Below, one piece after another: positions 33,881 through 42,333 of a stretch of 64,000 nt of DNA. The position numbers were made by a program, and so were the translations under genes. Source of the DNA: Lachnospiraceae bacterium (GTDB taxonomy: Bacteria > Bacillota > Clostridia > Lachnospirales > Lachnospiraceae). Every line of letters begins with the position of its first letter. Position 1 is the first letter of the stretch. The stretch is taken from assembly GCA_009774145.1 (NCBI GenBank), contig VSND01000014.1, positions 9,018 to 73,017 on the forward strand, read 5' to 3'. The notes below the pieces were generated by a model. That model was not told where the DNA came from. It saw nothing but the letters and a program-made list of their open reading frames with translations, and did not search any database.

Positions 33881-36052
33881 GTGGCAAGAAGGAGAAGACG
33901 GACACCAGGTTCGAGAAGAAGACGTATTACTTTGAAGATGAAACGGAAACTGGCACTGTTATTTGCCATAATCGTGCTGATTTTAATTGGAATATTTGGC
34001 TGGCTGGTATACATTATCAGAGTCAGCGGAGAACAGTATACAAGAAAAGTGCTTGCGCAGCAGGATACAAACAGTATCCTGCTTCCGTATAAGCGGGGAG
34101 ATATCTATGACCGGAACGGAACGATCCTTGCGACCAGTGAGAAGGTATATAACGTAATTCTGGATCCGGCAGTGCTGCTGGAGAATCAGAGTGAGCAGCC
34201 GGGAAAGGACTGTGTGGAACCAACCCTTCAGGCACTGGTTGATTATTTTGATCAGGACCGGGAAGAGCTGAATACGATTATGGAGGAGAAAAAGACCAGT
34301 CACTATGTGATTCTGGCAAGGCAGCTTACCAAAGACGAGGTTTCTGATTTTGAGGAAGCGATGAAGGAAGAAGGCAGCAGGATTGAGGGCGTCTGGCTGG
34401 AGGATTCCTATATCCGCCGTTATCCTTATGACCGTCTGGCATGCAATGTGATCGGATATACTGTGTCCGGCAATGTAGGACAGTATGGAATTGAACAGGA
34501 GTATTCAGAACTGCTGAACGGAGAAAACGGAAGGAGCTATAATTACCTGAATGAAGACCTGGAGCAGGAGAAGACGGTCCGGGCAGCGACAGACGGAGAC
34601 AGTGTGATGTCCACGATTGATATCACGCTTCAGGGAATCGTGGAAAAGGCGATTGCGGATTTTCAGGAAAAATATACAGATGCTTTCCGGGAAGGAGAAG
34701 GGAGCTATACATCGGCGGCAATTATGATGGATCCCAATACGGGCGAAGTGCTGGCGATGGCAAGCAACCGGAATTATGATCTGAACAATCCCTATGATGT
34801 AGTTGCAAACGGGTTGTTTACCGAAGAGGAGGCGGAAAAGCTTACCGAGGAAGAACGACTGAATGCACTGAATGAACTGTGGCGGAATTTCTGTATCAGT
34901 GATACTTATGAGCCGGGGTCAACGGCGAAGCCGATTACGGTTGCTGCAGCGCTGGAGGCCGGGATCGTGCATGACGGTGATACTTATCTGTGTGACGGCA
35001 GGCAGAATATTGCAGGCAGGGACATCTGGTGTTCTCATAAATTCGGGCATAAAATAATTACACTGGAAGGTTCCCTTATGTTTTCCTGCAACGATGCGAT
35101 GATGCAGATTGCGTCGAAACTGGGGGAAGAGAATTTTACCAGATACCAGAATATGTTTAATCTGGGGCTTCGGACAAATATTGATCTGCCGGGAGAAGCA
35201 CGAACCGATACGCTGGTCTATTATACGCAGGAAAATGCACCGAATGACAGGCTCATCATGCGCATTACAGATCTGGCGACCAATTCGTTCGGACAGAACT
35301 TTAATGTGACAATGATCCAGATGGCTTCTGCGTTTTCTGCCTGTATCAATGGAGGATATTATTATCAGCCGCATGTGGTGAAAAAAGTTCTGGACAGCAG
35401 CGGCGGAACAATCAGAAATATAGAGCCGGTTCTTTTAAGGACGCCCATTTCGTCCAAAACCTCCTCTTTGATAAGGAAATACCTGTATAATACCATGTAT
35501 GGTCCGGAGGATGCAAATGGAAACGCCCCAACCGGACGGGCGGCAAGAGTCGCAGGGTATGCCATGGGCGGTAAAACGGGGACGGCGGAGATGATACCGA
35601 GAGATAAGACCAATTATCTGGTATCTTATATCGGATTTGCTCCTGCAGATCATCCGGAAGTGGTTTTGTATGTGGTAGTAGACAGGCCGAATGCAGAGAA
35701 GCAGGCCAGCAGTTCTTATGCCATGGAGATCTGGAAAAATATTATGAAGGAAGCGCTTCCATATCTGAATATTTATCCAACAGAGGAGGTTCCGGCGGAT
35801 ATGCAGGAGGAGGTTGCGGCGGAACAGAAAGAAGAAACGGAAACACCGGAGGAAGAACCGGAGGAGGAGCCGGCAGAGGAAGGAACACTGGTGGATCCGC
35901 AGACAGGAGAGACTGTGCAGATGCCGGATCCGGCAACGATTGATCCGAATGATGATTCTGTTCTGGGAGATGTTCCGATTAACGATAACCTGTTGGATGT
36001 AAAACCTGCAGATGCCATATCGGATGAGGAGGACAGCAATCCAACAGAATAA
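33881..36052 (+). CDS. pbpB: class B penicillin-binding protein (PbpB/FtsI type)
   Basis: Septal peptidoglycan transpeptidase. 723 residues: membrane helix near 28-48, dimerisation domain, and transpeptidase domain with STAK (Ser347), SCN (Ser402) and KTG (Lys565), all present. The C-terminus has no PASTA domain but a long Glu/Pro-rich tail from about 640 (ETPEEEPEEEPAEE). The start is GTG after GAGGTG. By Bacillus-type order (ftsL-pbpB-spoVD) this is the vegetative division enzyme, and it is intact, which would allow the cell to survive loss of the next gene. Confidence 0.93.
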   Translation: MARRRRRTPGSRRRRITLKMKRKLALLFAIIVLILIGIFGWLVYIIRVSGEQYTRKVLAQQDTNSILLPYKRGDIYDRNGTILATSEKVYNVILDPAVLLENQSEQPGKDCVEPTLQALVDYFDQDREELNTIMEEKKTSHYVILARQLTKDEVSDFEEAMKEEGSRIEGVWLEDSYIRRYPYDRLACNVIGYTVSGNVGQYGIEQEYSELLNGENGRSYNYLNEDLEQEKTVRAATDGDSVMSTIDITLQGIVEKAIADFQEKYTDAFREGEGSYTSAAIMMDPNTGEVLAMASNRNYDLNNPYDVVANGLFTEEEAEKLTEEERLNALNELWRNFCISDTYEPGSTAKPITVAAALEAGIVHDGDTYLCDGRQNIAGRDIWCSHKFGHKIITLEGSLMFSCNDAMMQIASKLGEENFTRYQNMFNLGLRTNIDLPGEARTDTLVYYTQENAPNDRLIMRITDLATNSFGQNFNVTMIQMASAFSACINGGYYYQPHVVKKVLDSSGGTIRNIEPVLLRTPISSKTSSLIRKYLYNTMYGPEDANGNAPTGRAARVAGYAMGGKTGTAEMIPRDKTNYLVSYIGFAPADHPEVVLYVVVDRPNAEKQASSSYAMEIWKNIMKEALPYLNIYPTEEVPADMQEEVAAEQKEETETPEEEPEEEPAEEGTLVDPQTGETVQMPDPATIDPNDDSVLGDVPINDNLLDVKPADAISDEEDSNPTE

Positions 36053-36060
36053 GACAGGAA

Positions 36061-36106
36061 AATACCTCATAAGATAGGAACAAAGATTCTTATGAGGTAT
36101 TTTTTT
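36061..36106 (+). terminator. hairpin between the two PBP genes, covering the downstream ribosome site
   Basis: AATACCTCATAAGA (36061-36074) pairs perfectly with TCTTATGAGGTATT (36088-36101) and runs into a T-tract: a good intrinsic terminator. The right arm contains GAGG (36094-36097), the only ribosome site of the next gene, and the TTG start (36105) lies in the T-tract. Read-through RNA would therefore hide the ribosome site. Confidence 0.8.
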
Positions 36107-37208
36107 GCATTGTAAGACGTTTCATAAAAAGAAGATTGTCATTGTATTCACAGCATGTCTGCTGATGATGTCCGTCCTTGGCGGACGTCTGGTCTACCTG
36201 ATGGTATTTGAATCAGAATATTATCAGGAACTGGCAAAGGATCTGCATGAGCGTGAGAGGAGCATTAAAGCGGCAAGAGGCAGGATCGTTGACCGGACCG
36301 GTACGATTCTGGCGGATAACCGGACCGTCTGCACCATATCTGTGATTCACAGCCAGATTAAAGATCCGGAAGCAGTCATTGAGATGCTTTGTAAGGAGCT
36401 GGATCTGCCAAGGGAAACCGTACAGAAGCGGGTCGAGAAGGTCAGTTCCATTGAACGTATCAAATCCAATGTGGATAAAGAGACAGGGGATGCAGTCCGC
36501 GCCTATCAATATGCAGGTGTAAAAGTGGATGAGGATTTTAAAAGATATTATCCGTTTGACGAGCTGGCGTCAAAGGTTCTGGGATTTACAGGAAGTGATA
36601 ATCAGGGAATCATCGGGCTGGAGGTCAAATATGACGAATATCTGGAAGGGATTCCGGGGACTATACTGACCCTGACGGACGCAAGAGGAGTGGAGATCGA
36701 AAATGCCAGGGAAGAACGGGTAGAATCCGTGCCGGGCAATGATCTGGTGGTAAGCCTTGACTATAATATTCAGTCCTATGCCCAGCAGGAGGCGCTGAAG
36801 GTTATGGAAGCAAAGCAGGCGGACTATGTCTCTGTTCTGATTATGAATCCGCAGAACGGAGAGATCTATGCCTGTGTCAATGTGCCGGAATTCAATCTGA
36901 ACGATCCGTTCACACTGAATACCGGAGAAAGTACAGAGGGGATGACTGAACAGCAGAAACAGGATGCTCTGAATCAGATGTGGAGAAATCAGTGTGTGAA
37001 TGACACCTATGAACCAGGCTCGACGTTTAAAGTGTTTACTTCTTCTGCAGCGCTGATGTCAGGGACCTCTTCCATTAACGATCAGTTTTCCTGTCCGGGA
37101 TTCAAGATCGTGGAGGACAGGCGGATCCGATGCCATAAGACAGCGGGGCATGGAGGACAGGATTTTACACATGCAATCATGAATTCGTGTAATCCGTATA
37201 TTCAATAG
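36105..37208 (+). pseudogene. spoVD: class B PBP in the spoVD position, interrupted by the prophage
   Basis: The 367 readable codons cover the membrane anchor (KIVIVFTACLLMMSVLGGRLVYLMVF), the dimerisation domain (RERSIKAARGRIVDRTGTILADNR) and the first part of the transpeptidase domain with STFK (Ser306) and SCN (Ser361). The frame then ends in NPYIQ-stop and the KTG box with about 200 residues is missing. The serine-recombinase gene starts 32 bases later, so this is the left attachment junction. The start is TTG at 36105. By gene order it is the SpoVD (spore cortex) PBP; an FtsI-like role is also possible. The right half should lie beyond the element. Confidence 0.88.
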
Positions 37209-37240
37209 TACCACCTTGTTTCAAGGCTGATTTTCCAGAT
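37190..37240. other. left prophage attachment junction (attL candidate)
   Basis: The PBP homology stops after AATCCG (about 37191-37196), and the recombinase stop codon is at 37242-37240. Between them is ACCACCTTGTTTCAAGGCTG with a small CCTTG-TTT-CAAGG palindrome, a common arrangement in serine-integrase attachment arms. The exact 2-base crossover cannot be fixed without the right end or an empty site. Confidence 0.65.
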
Positions 37241-38700
37241 CACATAATAAAATAGAATTGGAGTTGGTCTTCCGCCTTGTCGAAAGTAATCTTTTCGCAG
37301 ATCCGGCGGATGGCATTTGCTTTGGCCACCATGTCAGCATCTTCGGATCGGAGGATATGGAGTACATCCTGGATATTTCCGGCCATCCGGATTTTGTCCT
37401 GCTCGGTGATGGCGGAAGAGGGATTGTCCGCGGCTTCCAGCCGGGCGGTCAGTTCTTCCTTTTGCCGGTTGATGGCCTGCCGGCTTTCCCGGTATTCTTC
37501 CAGCGTGTCGATACCGTCCATGTAGGCTTTCCGGATGCGCTTCTCTTTCTTCTGCAGGTCAATGAGCTGCTCTTTCAGGACGGAGACCATGTCCGCCGGA
37601 ATCTCCTGTGTGATCTTTCGGATATATCCGAATTCTCCCATGTTCATAAAAGATTCCAGGCCCTCCAGAATGGCAGGCTCCAGCTTCGATACCAGAATCC
37701 GGTTGGTCACCGGGCAGGTGCCGGCGATATGGTTGTGGCAGCGGTAAGCGGCTTTGTTGCGCTTTGTCTCGGAAGAGTAGGTCATGGAACCGCCGCAGGC
37801 AGCGCACTTCAGGATCCCGCTGATCCAGTGTTTGGCCGGCATATGGCCGTGAACCCAGCCGATACGGGCGGACTGCAGAAGGAGCTTCGCTGCTTTTTGG
37901 AACGTCTCCTCATCAATCAGCGACTCATGGACACCGTCAGCAATGATCCATTCGGAGGAATCATTCATGCGTTTCCCTTCTCCATGCGTCACATAATTCC
38001 AGCGGACTTTGCCGATGTAGAAAGGATTGCCCAGAAGATACCTAAGGTGCGTGACATTCCAGTGCGCGCCCCGTTTGGTGGGGTATTTACCTAGGTTCAG
38101 TTTCTTGGCAATGGCCGTCATGCTCAGGTGCTCTTCCGTAAACATCCGGAAAATCATCCGCACAAGCGCCGCCTCCGCCTCATTAACGGTCGGAGTCTGG
38201 TTCTTCTTACGATCATAGCCTAACGGTGGATTGGCCTGATACCCGCCTCTCAGGGCCTTCTCCGTCATGCCGCGCATCACTTCTCCGGACAGACGGATGG
38301 AATAGTATTCGTCCATCCATTCCAGTATTCGTTCAATCAGTCCGCCCATGATGCCGTCTGGCAACGGCTCGGAGACGCTGATGACTTCCACGCCGGCTTT
38401 TTTCAGCAGAGACTTATAGACGATGGATTCTTCCTGATTCCGGGCGAATCTGGAGAACTTCCAGACCAGAATCACATCATAGGGGTGTTCTTGGGATTTG
38501 GCTGCGGCGATCATCTGCCGGAAAGCCGGCCGTTTGTCTGCTTTCCGGCCGGAAATGCCGATCTCCCAGTAGATGCTGTCTTCTGTGACGATGATGTTAT
38601 TCTCCCGGGCATAGTCCAACATCAGGCGCTTCTGGGCGTCCGGGGAGAGTTCTTCCTGCTTGTCGGTGCTGACGCGGATGTAGAGGGCTCCGGTTTTCAT
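37240..38700 (-). CDS. large serine recombinase (prophage integrase)
   Basis: 486 residues. The N-terminal resolvase domain (about 1-150) opens GALYIRVSTDKQEELSPDAQ with catalytic Ser10 and WKFSRFARN near 80. A recombinase domain follows (GYQANPPLGYDRKK near 152), then a zinc-ribbon domain (CAACGGSMTYSS...CHNHIAGTCP, near 305-340) and a coiled-coil region (about 370-430). It lies at the left element end, pointing to the attachment site in the PBP gene. It should catalyse integration and, with a directionality factor not identified here, excision. Confidence 0.96.
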   Translation of the reverse strand: MKTGALYIRVSTDKQEELSPDAQKRLMLDYARENNIIVTEDSIYWEIGISGRKADKRPAFRQMIAAAKSQEHPYDVILVWKFSRFARNQEESIVYKSLLKKAGVEVISVSEPLPDGIMGGLIERILEWMDEYYSIRLSGEVMRGMTEKALRGGYQANPPLGYDRKKNQTPTVNEAEAALVRMIFRMFTEEHLSMTAIAKKLNLGKYPTKRGAHWNVTHLRYLLGNPFYIGKVRWNYVTHGEGKRMNDSSEWIIADGVHESLIDEETFQKAAKLLLQSARIGWVHGHMPAKHWISGILKCAACGGSMTYSSETKRNKAAYRCHNHIAGTCPVTNRILVSKLEPAILEGLESFMNMGEFGYIRKITQEIPADMVSVLKEQLIDLQKKEKRIRKAYMDGIDTLEEYRESRQAINRQKEELTARLEAADNPSSAITEQDKIRMAGNIQDVLHILRSEDADMVAKANAIRRICEKITFDKAEDQLQFYFIM

Positions 38701-38773
38701 TAAATATCATCTCCTTAATACAGTTTATGCGACAGTGAGGTGGCATAGGTGTAAAAATGGGTATAAAAATAAC

Positions 38774-38854
38774 AGCCAGCGAAAAACATCTGTTCGCTTG
38801 CATTGGCTGCCAGAAGATGATACAATATATTTCGTTGAGTGGCGTATCATCTTC
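38774..38854. promoter_or_regulatory. two strong inverted repeats upstream of the serine recombinase
   Basis: GAAGATGATAC (38813-38823) and GTATCATCTTC (38844-38854) are perfect inverted repeats, and next to them AGCCAGCGAA pairs with TTCGC-ttgcat-TGGCT (about 38775-38807). No gene fits the 208-base gap between the recombinase start and the Uma2 gene, so these are probably regulator sites or RNA hairpins in the recombinase leader. Confidence 0.5.
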
Positions 38855-38908
38855 GGATATATGCCTGGCCGCTCTGGTGCTGGTAACACTGGGGCGGTTT
38901 CTTTGTAT

Positions 38909-39457
38909 TTAAAGCAGTTTGTCCGTATTTATAACAAGATCTTCATAGATGCAGACCGGCACATCATCACAGAAATTATACTGATTCGAGCGTTCTTCCT
39001 TTTCCAGATCATGGACTGTCACGGTATGCTTTTGAGGGTTGACGATCCAGTATTCCCGGACGCCGGCAGTGCGGTATTTGAATAACTTGATACCATAGTC
39101 CCGCTGCGGATCGGAAGGCGAAGTCACTTCTATAACCCAGTCCGGCGCGCCGTTGCATCCCCGGTCGTCCATCTTGTCTTTATCGCAGATCACGCTGATG
39201 TCCGGCTCTATGATGTTTTTCCGGTCCTTGAACAGCTTGACGGCGAACGGGGCGGGGAATACACGGCAGGGTCCTCTTTTAGATTTCAGGTAGTTTCCGA
39301 TTGTGAGATGCAGTTCGGATAATACGGTCTGGTGCTTTCTGTTTGGTGCTGCCTGATAGTAAATCCGGCCGTCGATCAGCTCCGCCCGGGCGTCTTCCGG
39401 CAAGTTGTAATAATCTTCTTCTGTATAGACTTTTTCCTGTGCAGGTGCCTGTGACAT
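38909..39457 (-). CDS. Uma2-family (DUF820) endonuclease-like protein
   Basis: 182 residues of the PD-(D/E)XK-like Uma2 family. Conserved parts visible: YTEEDYYNLPEDARAELIDGRIY near 11-33, HQTVLSELHLTIGNYL near 42, EPDISVICD near 79 with a probable metal ligand, and DWVIEVTSPSDPQRDYGIKLFKYRTAGVREYWIV, with E-V-x-S-P-S as the second metal site. The cellular role is unknown; cargo in the left flank of the prophage. Confidence 0.9.
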   Translation of the reverse strand: MSQAPAQEKVYTEEDYYNLPEDARAELIDGRIYYQAAPNRKHQTVLSELHLTIGNYLKSKRGPCRVFPAPFAVKLFKDRKNIIEPDISVICDKDKMDDRGCNGAPDWVIEVTSPSDPQRDYGIKLFKYRTAGVREYWIVNPQKHTVTVHDLEKEERSNQYNFCDDVPVCIYEDLVINTDKLL

Positions 39458-39531
39458 GGGGTGCTCCTTTCTATCTGGTATGTATTGTGATCTATGCGGG
39501 CCGGTCCCCTGTTGGCGCAGGGAGCTGGTTT

Positions 39532-40161
39532 TTACTTTGGCATTTTTGCAAAACCTATGAATGAAAAGATTACTTCAATGATAACGAACATAAAATATAG
39601 AGGAAATAGTATAACAGCCACTGTGTATAAAATTGCCCCAGTTAATGCGAACGCTCGCTTTCTCATAAACAATCCAAGAGCATTAAATAACGCTGCCAGA
39701 GCAGTTACTATTAAATGTGGCGCTACAAGAGCAGTCGCTATTCCAATTCCTATTTGTCCGGCGAGTGATTCTTCTCCTCCGAAAGCACCTGACCAATAAA
39801 ACAAACTGTATATTAAATATAAAATTCCAATGACAAGTGAAATGAGAAGAAAGATATTTAATCCAGAATGATACATCCTTTCTTCGTGTTCTTCATAATC
39901 TATATCTGGAAACTTCTTTTTTAGTGTGTTAACCAGGCTCAGTATTTCATCATTGGTTTCTTGTTTGAATTCCACTTTTTCTGCCTGATTCGTAAGCGAA
40001 ATAAAAACAATGTATCCGGGCTGTTTATCCTGCGCAAACAGATACTCGATTCTTTTGATATTCTCATATGAGATATCTGTTCTTTTCCCCATTGTACTTA
40101 AGGTAGATATCCCGCTTTTTTTTGCATATAATTCTTTGTTTGTACCTTTTATTCCACTCAT
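39532..40161 (-). CDS. membrane protein with N-terminal PH-like domain
   Basis: 209 residues. The first 95 look like a small beta-rich bacterial PH domain (SISYENIKRIEYLFAQDKQPGYIVFISL-like strands), followed by four hydrophobic helices (about 104-123, 131-160, 170-190, 190-207). I do not recognise the gene. Position between Uma2 and the immunity genes suggests lysogeny cargo, perhaps exclusion of other phages, but that is inference. The region is more AT-rich than its neighbours. Confidence 0.7.
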   Translation of the reverse strand: MSGIKGTNKELYAKKSGISTLSTMGKRTDISYENIKRIEYLFAQDKQPGYIVFISLTNQAEKVEFKQETNDEILSLVNTLKKKFPDIDYEEHEERMYHSGLNIFLLISLVIGILYLIYSLFYWSGAFGGEESLAGQIGIGIATALVAPHLIVTALAALFNALGLFMRKRAFALTGAILYTVAVILFPLYFMFVIIEVIFSFIGFAKMPK

Positions 40162-40217
40162 ACTTTCCTCCCGTTCTTTGGTTTACAACGTCCATAATAT
40201 ATTGTAACAGCATAATG

Positions 40218-40640
40218 CTATTGCAACCGTAATTTTATAAGCTTCTCATGATACCCCAACATTCTGGATAACTGTTCAATCGTAAATTCCCTGTTTTCTT
40301 CCAGAATTTCATCAGATACCAATAGTTCCATAGCAAATTTGTTCGCTTCAATTTCATAGCTATCAACATTGAGATGTGTTCTCGAATCCATAAACAAAGC
40401 ATTAGATTCTTTATGCAAAATCATATGTCCAAGTTCATGAGCACACACAAATATCTGTTCTGGTCTTGAAAGATTTTCGTCTATGTATATGATATTATTC
40501 CTTTGGAAATATTGGTAAAAACCTCTTATTCCTTCCAGTGGATAAAATACCAGAATAACATTCATTCCCTTTATGATCTCAAAAGGATTTCTTGTTTGGT
40601 GAAGCCGGACGAGTTTGTCAACTCTCTTTCGGATATTCAT
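40218..40640 (-). CDS. ImmA/IrrE-family metallopeptidase
   Basis: 140 residues with the zinc motif HELGHMILH near 68-76 and upstream conserved helix, as in the phage and ICE protease ImmA that cleaves its cognate repressor after DNA damage. Its likely target is the XRE repressor at 41087-41548. It is unusually separated from the repressor by a hicAB pair. Confidence 0.92.
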   Translation of the reverse strand: MNIRKRVDKLVRLHQTRNPFEIIKGMNVILVFYPLEGIRGFYQYFQRNNIIYIDENLSRPEQIFVCAHELGHMILHKESNALFMDSRTHLNVDSYEIEANKFAMELLVSDEILEENREFTIEQLSRMLGYHEKLIKLRLQ

Positions 40641-40656
40641 AAAAACATCAGTCCCT

Positions 40657-40851
40657 TTAGAATTTATGGTTAATGCCGCTTTGTTTCATGATGGCATTTG
40701 CAGTATGCCGGGATTTTATTTTGGTATCGACAGTTACATGACGGTTGGTAATCGGGCTGTACCATATATCATGGTCGCCTTTTCCGCGCCGTTTAAAAAT
40801 ACAGCCATTTTGAGAGAGTATGTCTCGTACTTTCTTTTCATATTCTGCCAT
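40657..40851 (-). CDS. hicA: HicA-family mRNA interferase toxin
   Basis: 64 residues with the double-stranded-RNA-binding-like HicA fold: KKVRDILSQNGCIFKRRGKGDHDIWYSP contains the catalytic histidine in GDHDIW. HicA toxins cleave mRNA and are held by HicB. The ATG overlaps the hicB stop by one base. Confidence 0.9.
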   Translation of the reverse strand: MAEYEKKVRDILSQNGCIFKRRGKGDHDIWYSPITNRHVTVDTKIKSRHTANAIMKQSGINHKF

Positions 40852-41069
40852 TATAAGACCATCCTTTCATGACGCTCTGACAGGAATGACAGGGAGATTG
40901 GAAGGTTGGGCGTGGCATTCAAAGAAAGTAATTCCGGAACGGCAATCCGGACTCGCTCTAATAAAGCGTCAAATGAACCAGATTCTAATACAAGGCCGGG
41001 AATGTCATCGCTGGTGGCAACCCAGACACATGCTTCATTGTCCCAAATAAATTTTACAACATATTCCAT
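40851..41069 (-). CDS. hicB: HicB-like antitoxin (DUF1902 type)
   Basis: 72 residues starting MEYVVKFIWDNEACVWVATSDDIPGLVLES, the short partial-RNase-H fold of DUF1902/HicB antitoxins, without a separate DNA-binding tail. It is upstream of hicA and overlaps it, so antitoxin is made first. It is co-oriented with repressor and ImmA. Confidence 0.88.
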   Translation of the reverse strand: MEYVVKFIWDNEACVWVATSDDIPGLVLESGSFDALLERVRIAVPELLSLNATPNLPISLSFLSERHERMVL

Positions 41070-41086
41070 AAGATACCTCCCTGATT

Positions 41087-41548
41087 TTAGGCTTTTCTAT
41101 ATTTTTTTGGAGTATACTTTTCTTTATTCTTTTTCTTTGCCATTTCCATACCGATTTGCATGGCAGACAGGATGGAATCTATTGCTTCCGGTGTTGCAGG
41201 GTCTCCTTCAAACATGAGTCCTTCTTGAGTTAGGAGCTGTTCTCTGGTGGAATCAAGTATTTTTTCTATGTCACGCTCATCTTTGCTGGTCAATGTTTTG
41301 CTATCTAAATAGTTTTGCCCAGCTGTTTCTGGGAGAATTGTAATTTTATCAGTTCGTCCTAAAAGATAATCGGTGTCTACATTAAAAAAATCAGCGATTT
41401 TTTCCAGAGTTTCAAAATCTGGCTCTCTTGCCCCTGTTTCATACATTCCAATAGTGCTTCTGGAAATACCAAGTTTTCTTGCCATTTCAACTTGAGTTAA
41501 TCCAGCAGAGGTTCTAAGTCGTTTAAATATACTTTCAAAATTTCCCAT
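41087..41548 (-). CDS. phage repressor, XRE helix-turn-helix
   Basis: 153 residues. N-terminal HTH: LTQVEMARKLGISRSTIGMYETGAREP (about 18-44), followed by FFNVDTDYLLGRTDK, typical of CI-like repressors. The C-terminus is helical and ends in a Lys-rich tail. No LexA-type self-cleaving peptidase is visible, consistent with cleavage by the ImmA protein encoded in the same operon. It is divergent from the Cro-like gene, with three operators between. Confidence 0.92.
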   Translation of the reverse strand: MGNFESIFKRLRTSAGLTQVEMARKLGISRSTIGMYETGAREPDFETLEKIADFFNVDTDYLLGRTDKITILPETAGQNYLDSKTLTSKDERDIEKILDSTREQLLTQEGLMFEGDPATPEAIDSILSAMQIGMEMAKKKNKEKYTPKKYRKA

Positions 41549-41582
41549 ATAGCTCCTCCCTTGTATTTATGAATATGATTTT

Positions 41583-41679
41583 ATCACATAATGTGATAAA
41601 AGTAAAGATAAAATGTCACAAAAGGTGGTTGACAAGATATGATTGATATGCTATATTCATATTAGTCACAAAACGTGAC
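41583..41679. promoter_or_regulatory. three phage operators between repressor and Cro genes
   Basis: Three 15-base palindromes of the form RTCAC-N5-GTGAY: ATCACATAATGTGAT (41583-41597), GTCACAAAAGGTGGT (41615-41629) and GTCACAAAACGTGAC (41665-41679). The first lies on the repressor-gene side, the second abuts the -35 of the Cro-side promoter and the third lies just after its -10. This is a lambda-like switch region. Confidence 0.85.
41629..41657 (+). promoter_or_regulatory. early (Cro-side) phage promoter
   Basis: TTGACA (41629-41634), 17-nt spacer, TATATT (41652-41657). The operators at 41615 and 41665 flank it, so repressor binding would shut off the rightward early genes. Confidence 0.8.
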
Positions 41680-41697
41680 AGAAAGAAGGTGAAAATT

Positions 41698-41913
41698 TTG
41701 ATTCCATATGGAAGAAGATTGGTAGAGTTAAGAAAAGAAAAAAGCCAATCCGAAGTTGCAAAAAGTATAGGAATAGCCACTTCTACGCTCGGAATGTACG
41801 AAACAGAGCAACGGATGCCAAGGGACTCTATAAAAATAGCACTTGCAGATTATTATGGTACAACAGTTCAAAAAATTTTTTTTACGCCTGAATGTCACGA
41901 AAAAGGACAATAA
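41698..41913 (+). CDS. Cro-like XRE helix-turn-helix protein
   Basis: About 71 residues: LVELRKEKSQSEVAKSIGIATSTLGMYETEQRMP forms the HTH, and the recognition helix (ATSTLGMYE) resembles that of the repressor (SRSTIGMYE), so both probably bind the same operators. The TTG at 41698 sits 9 bases after GAAGG; a GTG at 41689 is in frame but touches the ribosome site. Confidence 0.88.
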   Translation: MIPYGRRLVELRKEKSQSEVAKSIGIATSTLGMYETEQRMPRDSIKIALADYYGTTVQKIFFTPECHEKGQ

Positions 41914-41934
41914 ATTATGATTTTAGGAGGGGAG

Positions 41935-42060
41935 GTGAGAAGGACGGGAAAGAAGAAAAAGAAAAAGGCTTCCAAGGCGGTGCGAACGCCTAAGAAACCT
42001 ATTTCAATGAACATTTTTTTGGATGGAAAACCTATTTACCGTTCGGGAAGTCACGATTGA
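41935..42060 (+). CDS. small basic phage peptide
   Basis: About 41 codons from GTG at 41935 after GGAGGGG, or 47 from ATG at 41917. The N-terminal half is nearly all Lys/Arg (RRTGKKKKKKASKAVRTPKK) and the rest is ISMNIFLDGKPIYRSGSHD. No homologue is recalled. Its end overlaps the convergent gene at 42032 by 29 bases. Confidence 0.4.
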   Translation: MRRTGKKKKKKASKAVRTPKKPISMNIFLDGKPIYRSGSHD

Positions 42061-42217
42061 GTGATTCAAGCATTTTGTTATAGCCGTTGATATATTCTTT
42101 GTAGATATCAAATTCAAAGTTTTTCCCATGTGATATGGATTCTTCTTTCTTGATATCAAAGATTGCTAAGCAGGAAGCAACGGCTAGATCATGTGCCCGT
42201 TTTTCATTGTCAGTCAT
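42032..42217 (-). CDS. small phage protein, unknown (module 1, minus strand)
   Basis: 61 residues starting MTDNEKRAHDLAVASCLAIF and ending MLESLNRDFPNGK, helical. The start is chosen by AAAGGA before the ATG at 42217; the longer frame upstream has low-complexity sequence. It is driven by the first of three similar promoters (TGATATACT, -10 at 42273-42268). Function unknown. Confidence 0.6.
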   Translation of the reverse strand: MTDNEKRAHDLAVASCLAIFDIKKEESISHGKNFEFDIYKEYINGYNKMLESLNRDFPNGK

Positions 42218-42265
42218 ATGGATTTTCCTTTCTTCTGTACTCGACTGCCGCAACAGCCTGTATGG

Positions 42266-42300
42266 AAAGTATATCACGGATGGGAAAAAATGGAAAGCAG
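42266..42300 (-). promoter_or_regulatory. repeated early-region promoter, copy 1
   Basis: Minus strand: TTTCCA, 17-nt spacer, TATACT preceded by TG (extended -10, CGTGATATACT). Copies 2 and 3 lie at 43076 and 43587. TTTCCAT-like repeats accompany all three and may be a shared operator. Confidence 0.55.
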
Positions 42301-42333
42301 GTTTAACCGGAGAGTGAGAGGGGAGGTGAGAAG

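Noticed and set aside
37258..38094. 278-codon plus-strand ORF inside the serine recombinase
   Set aside because: Antisense to a complete recombinase with all domains; translation is not protein-like.
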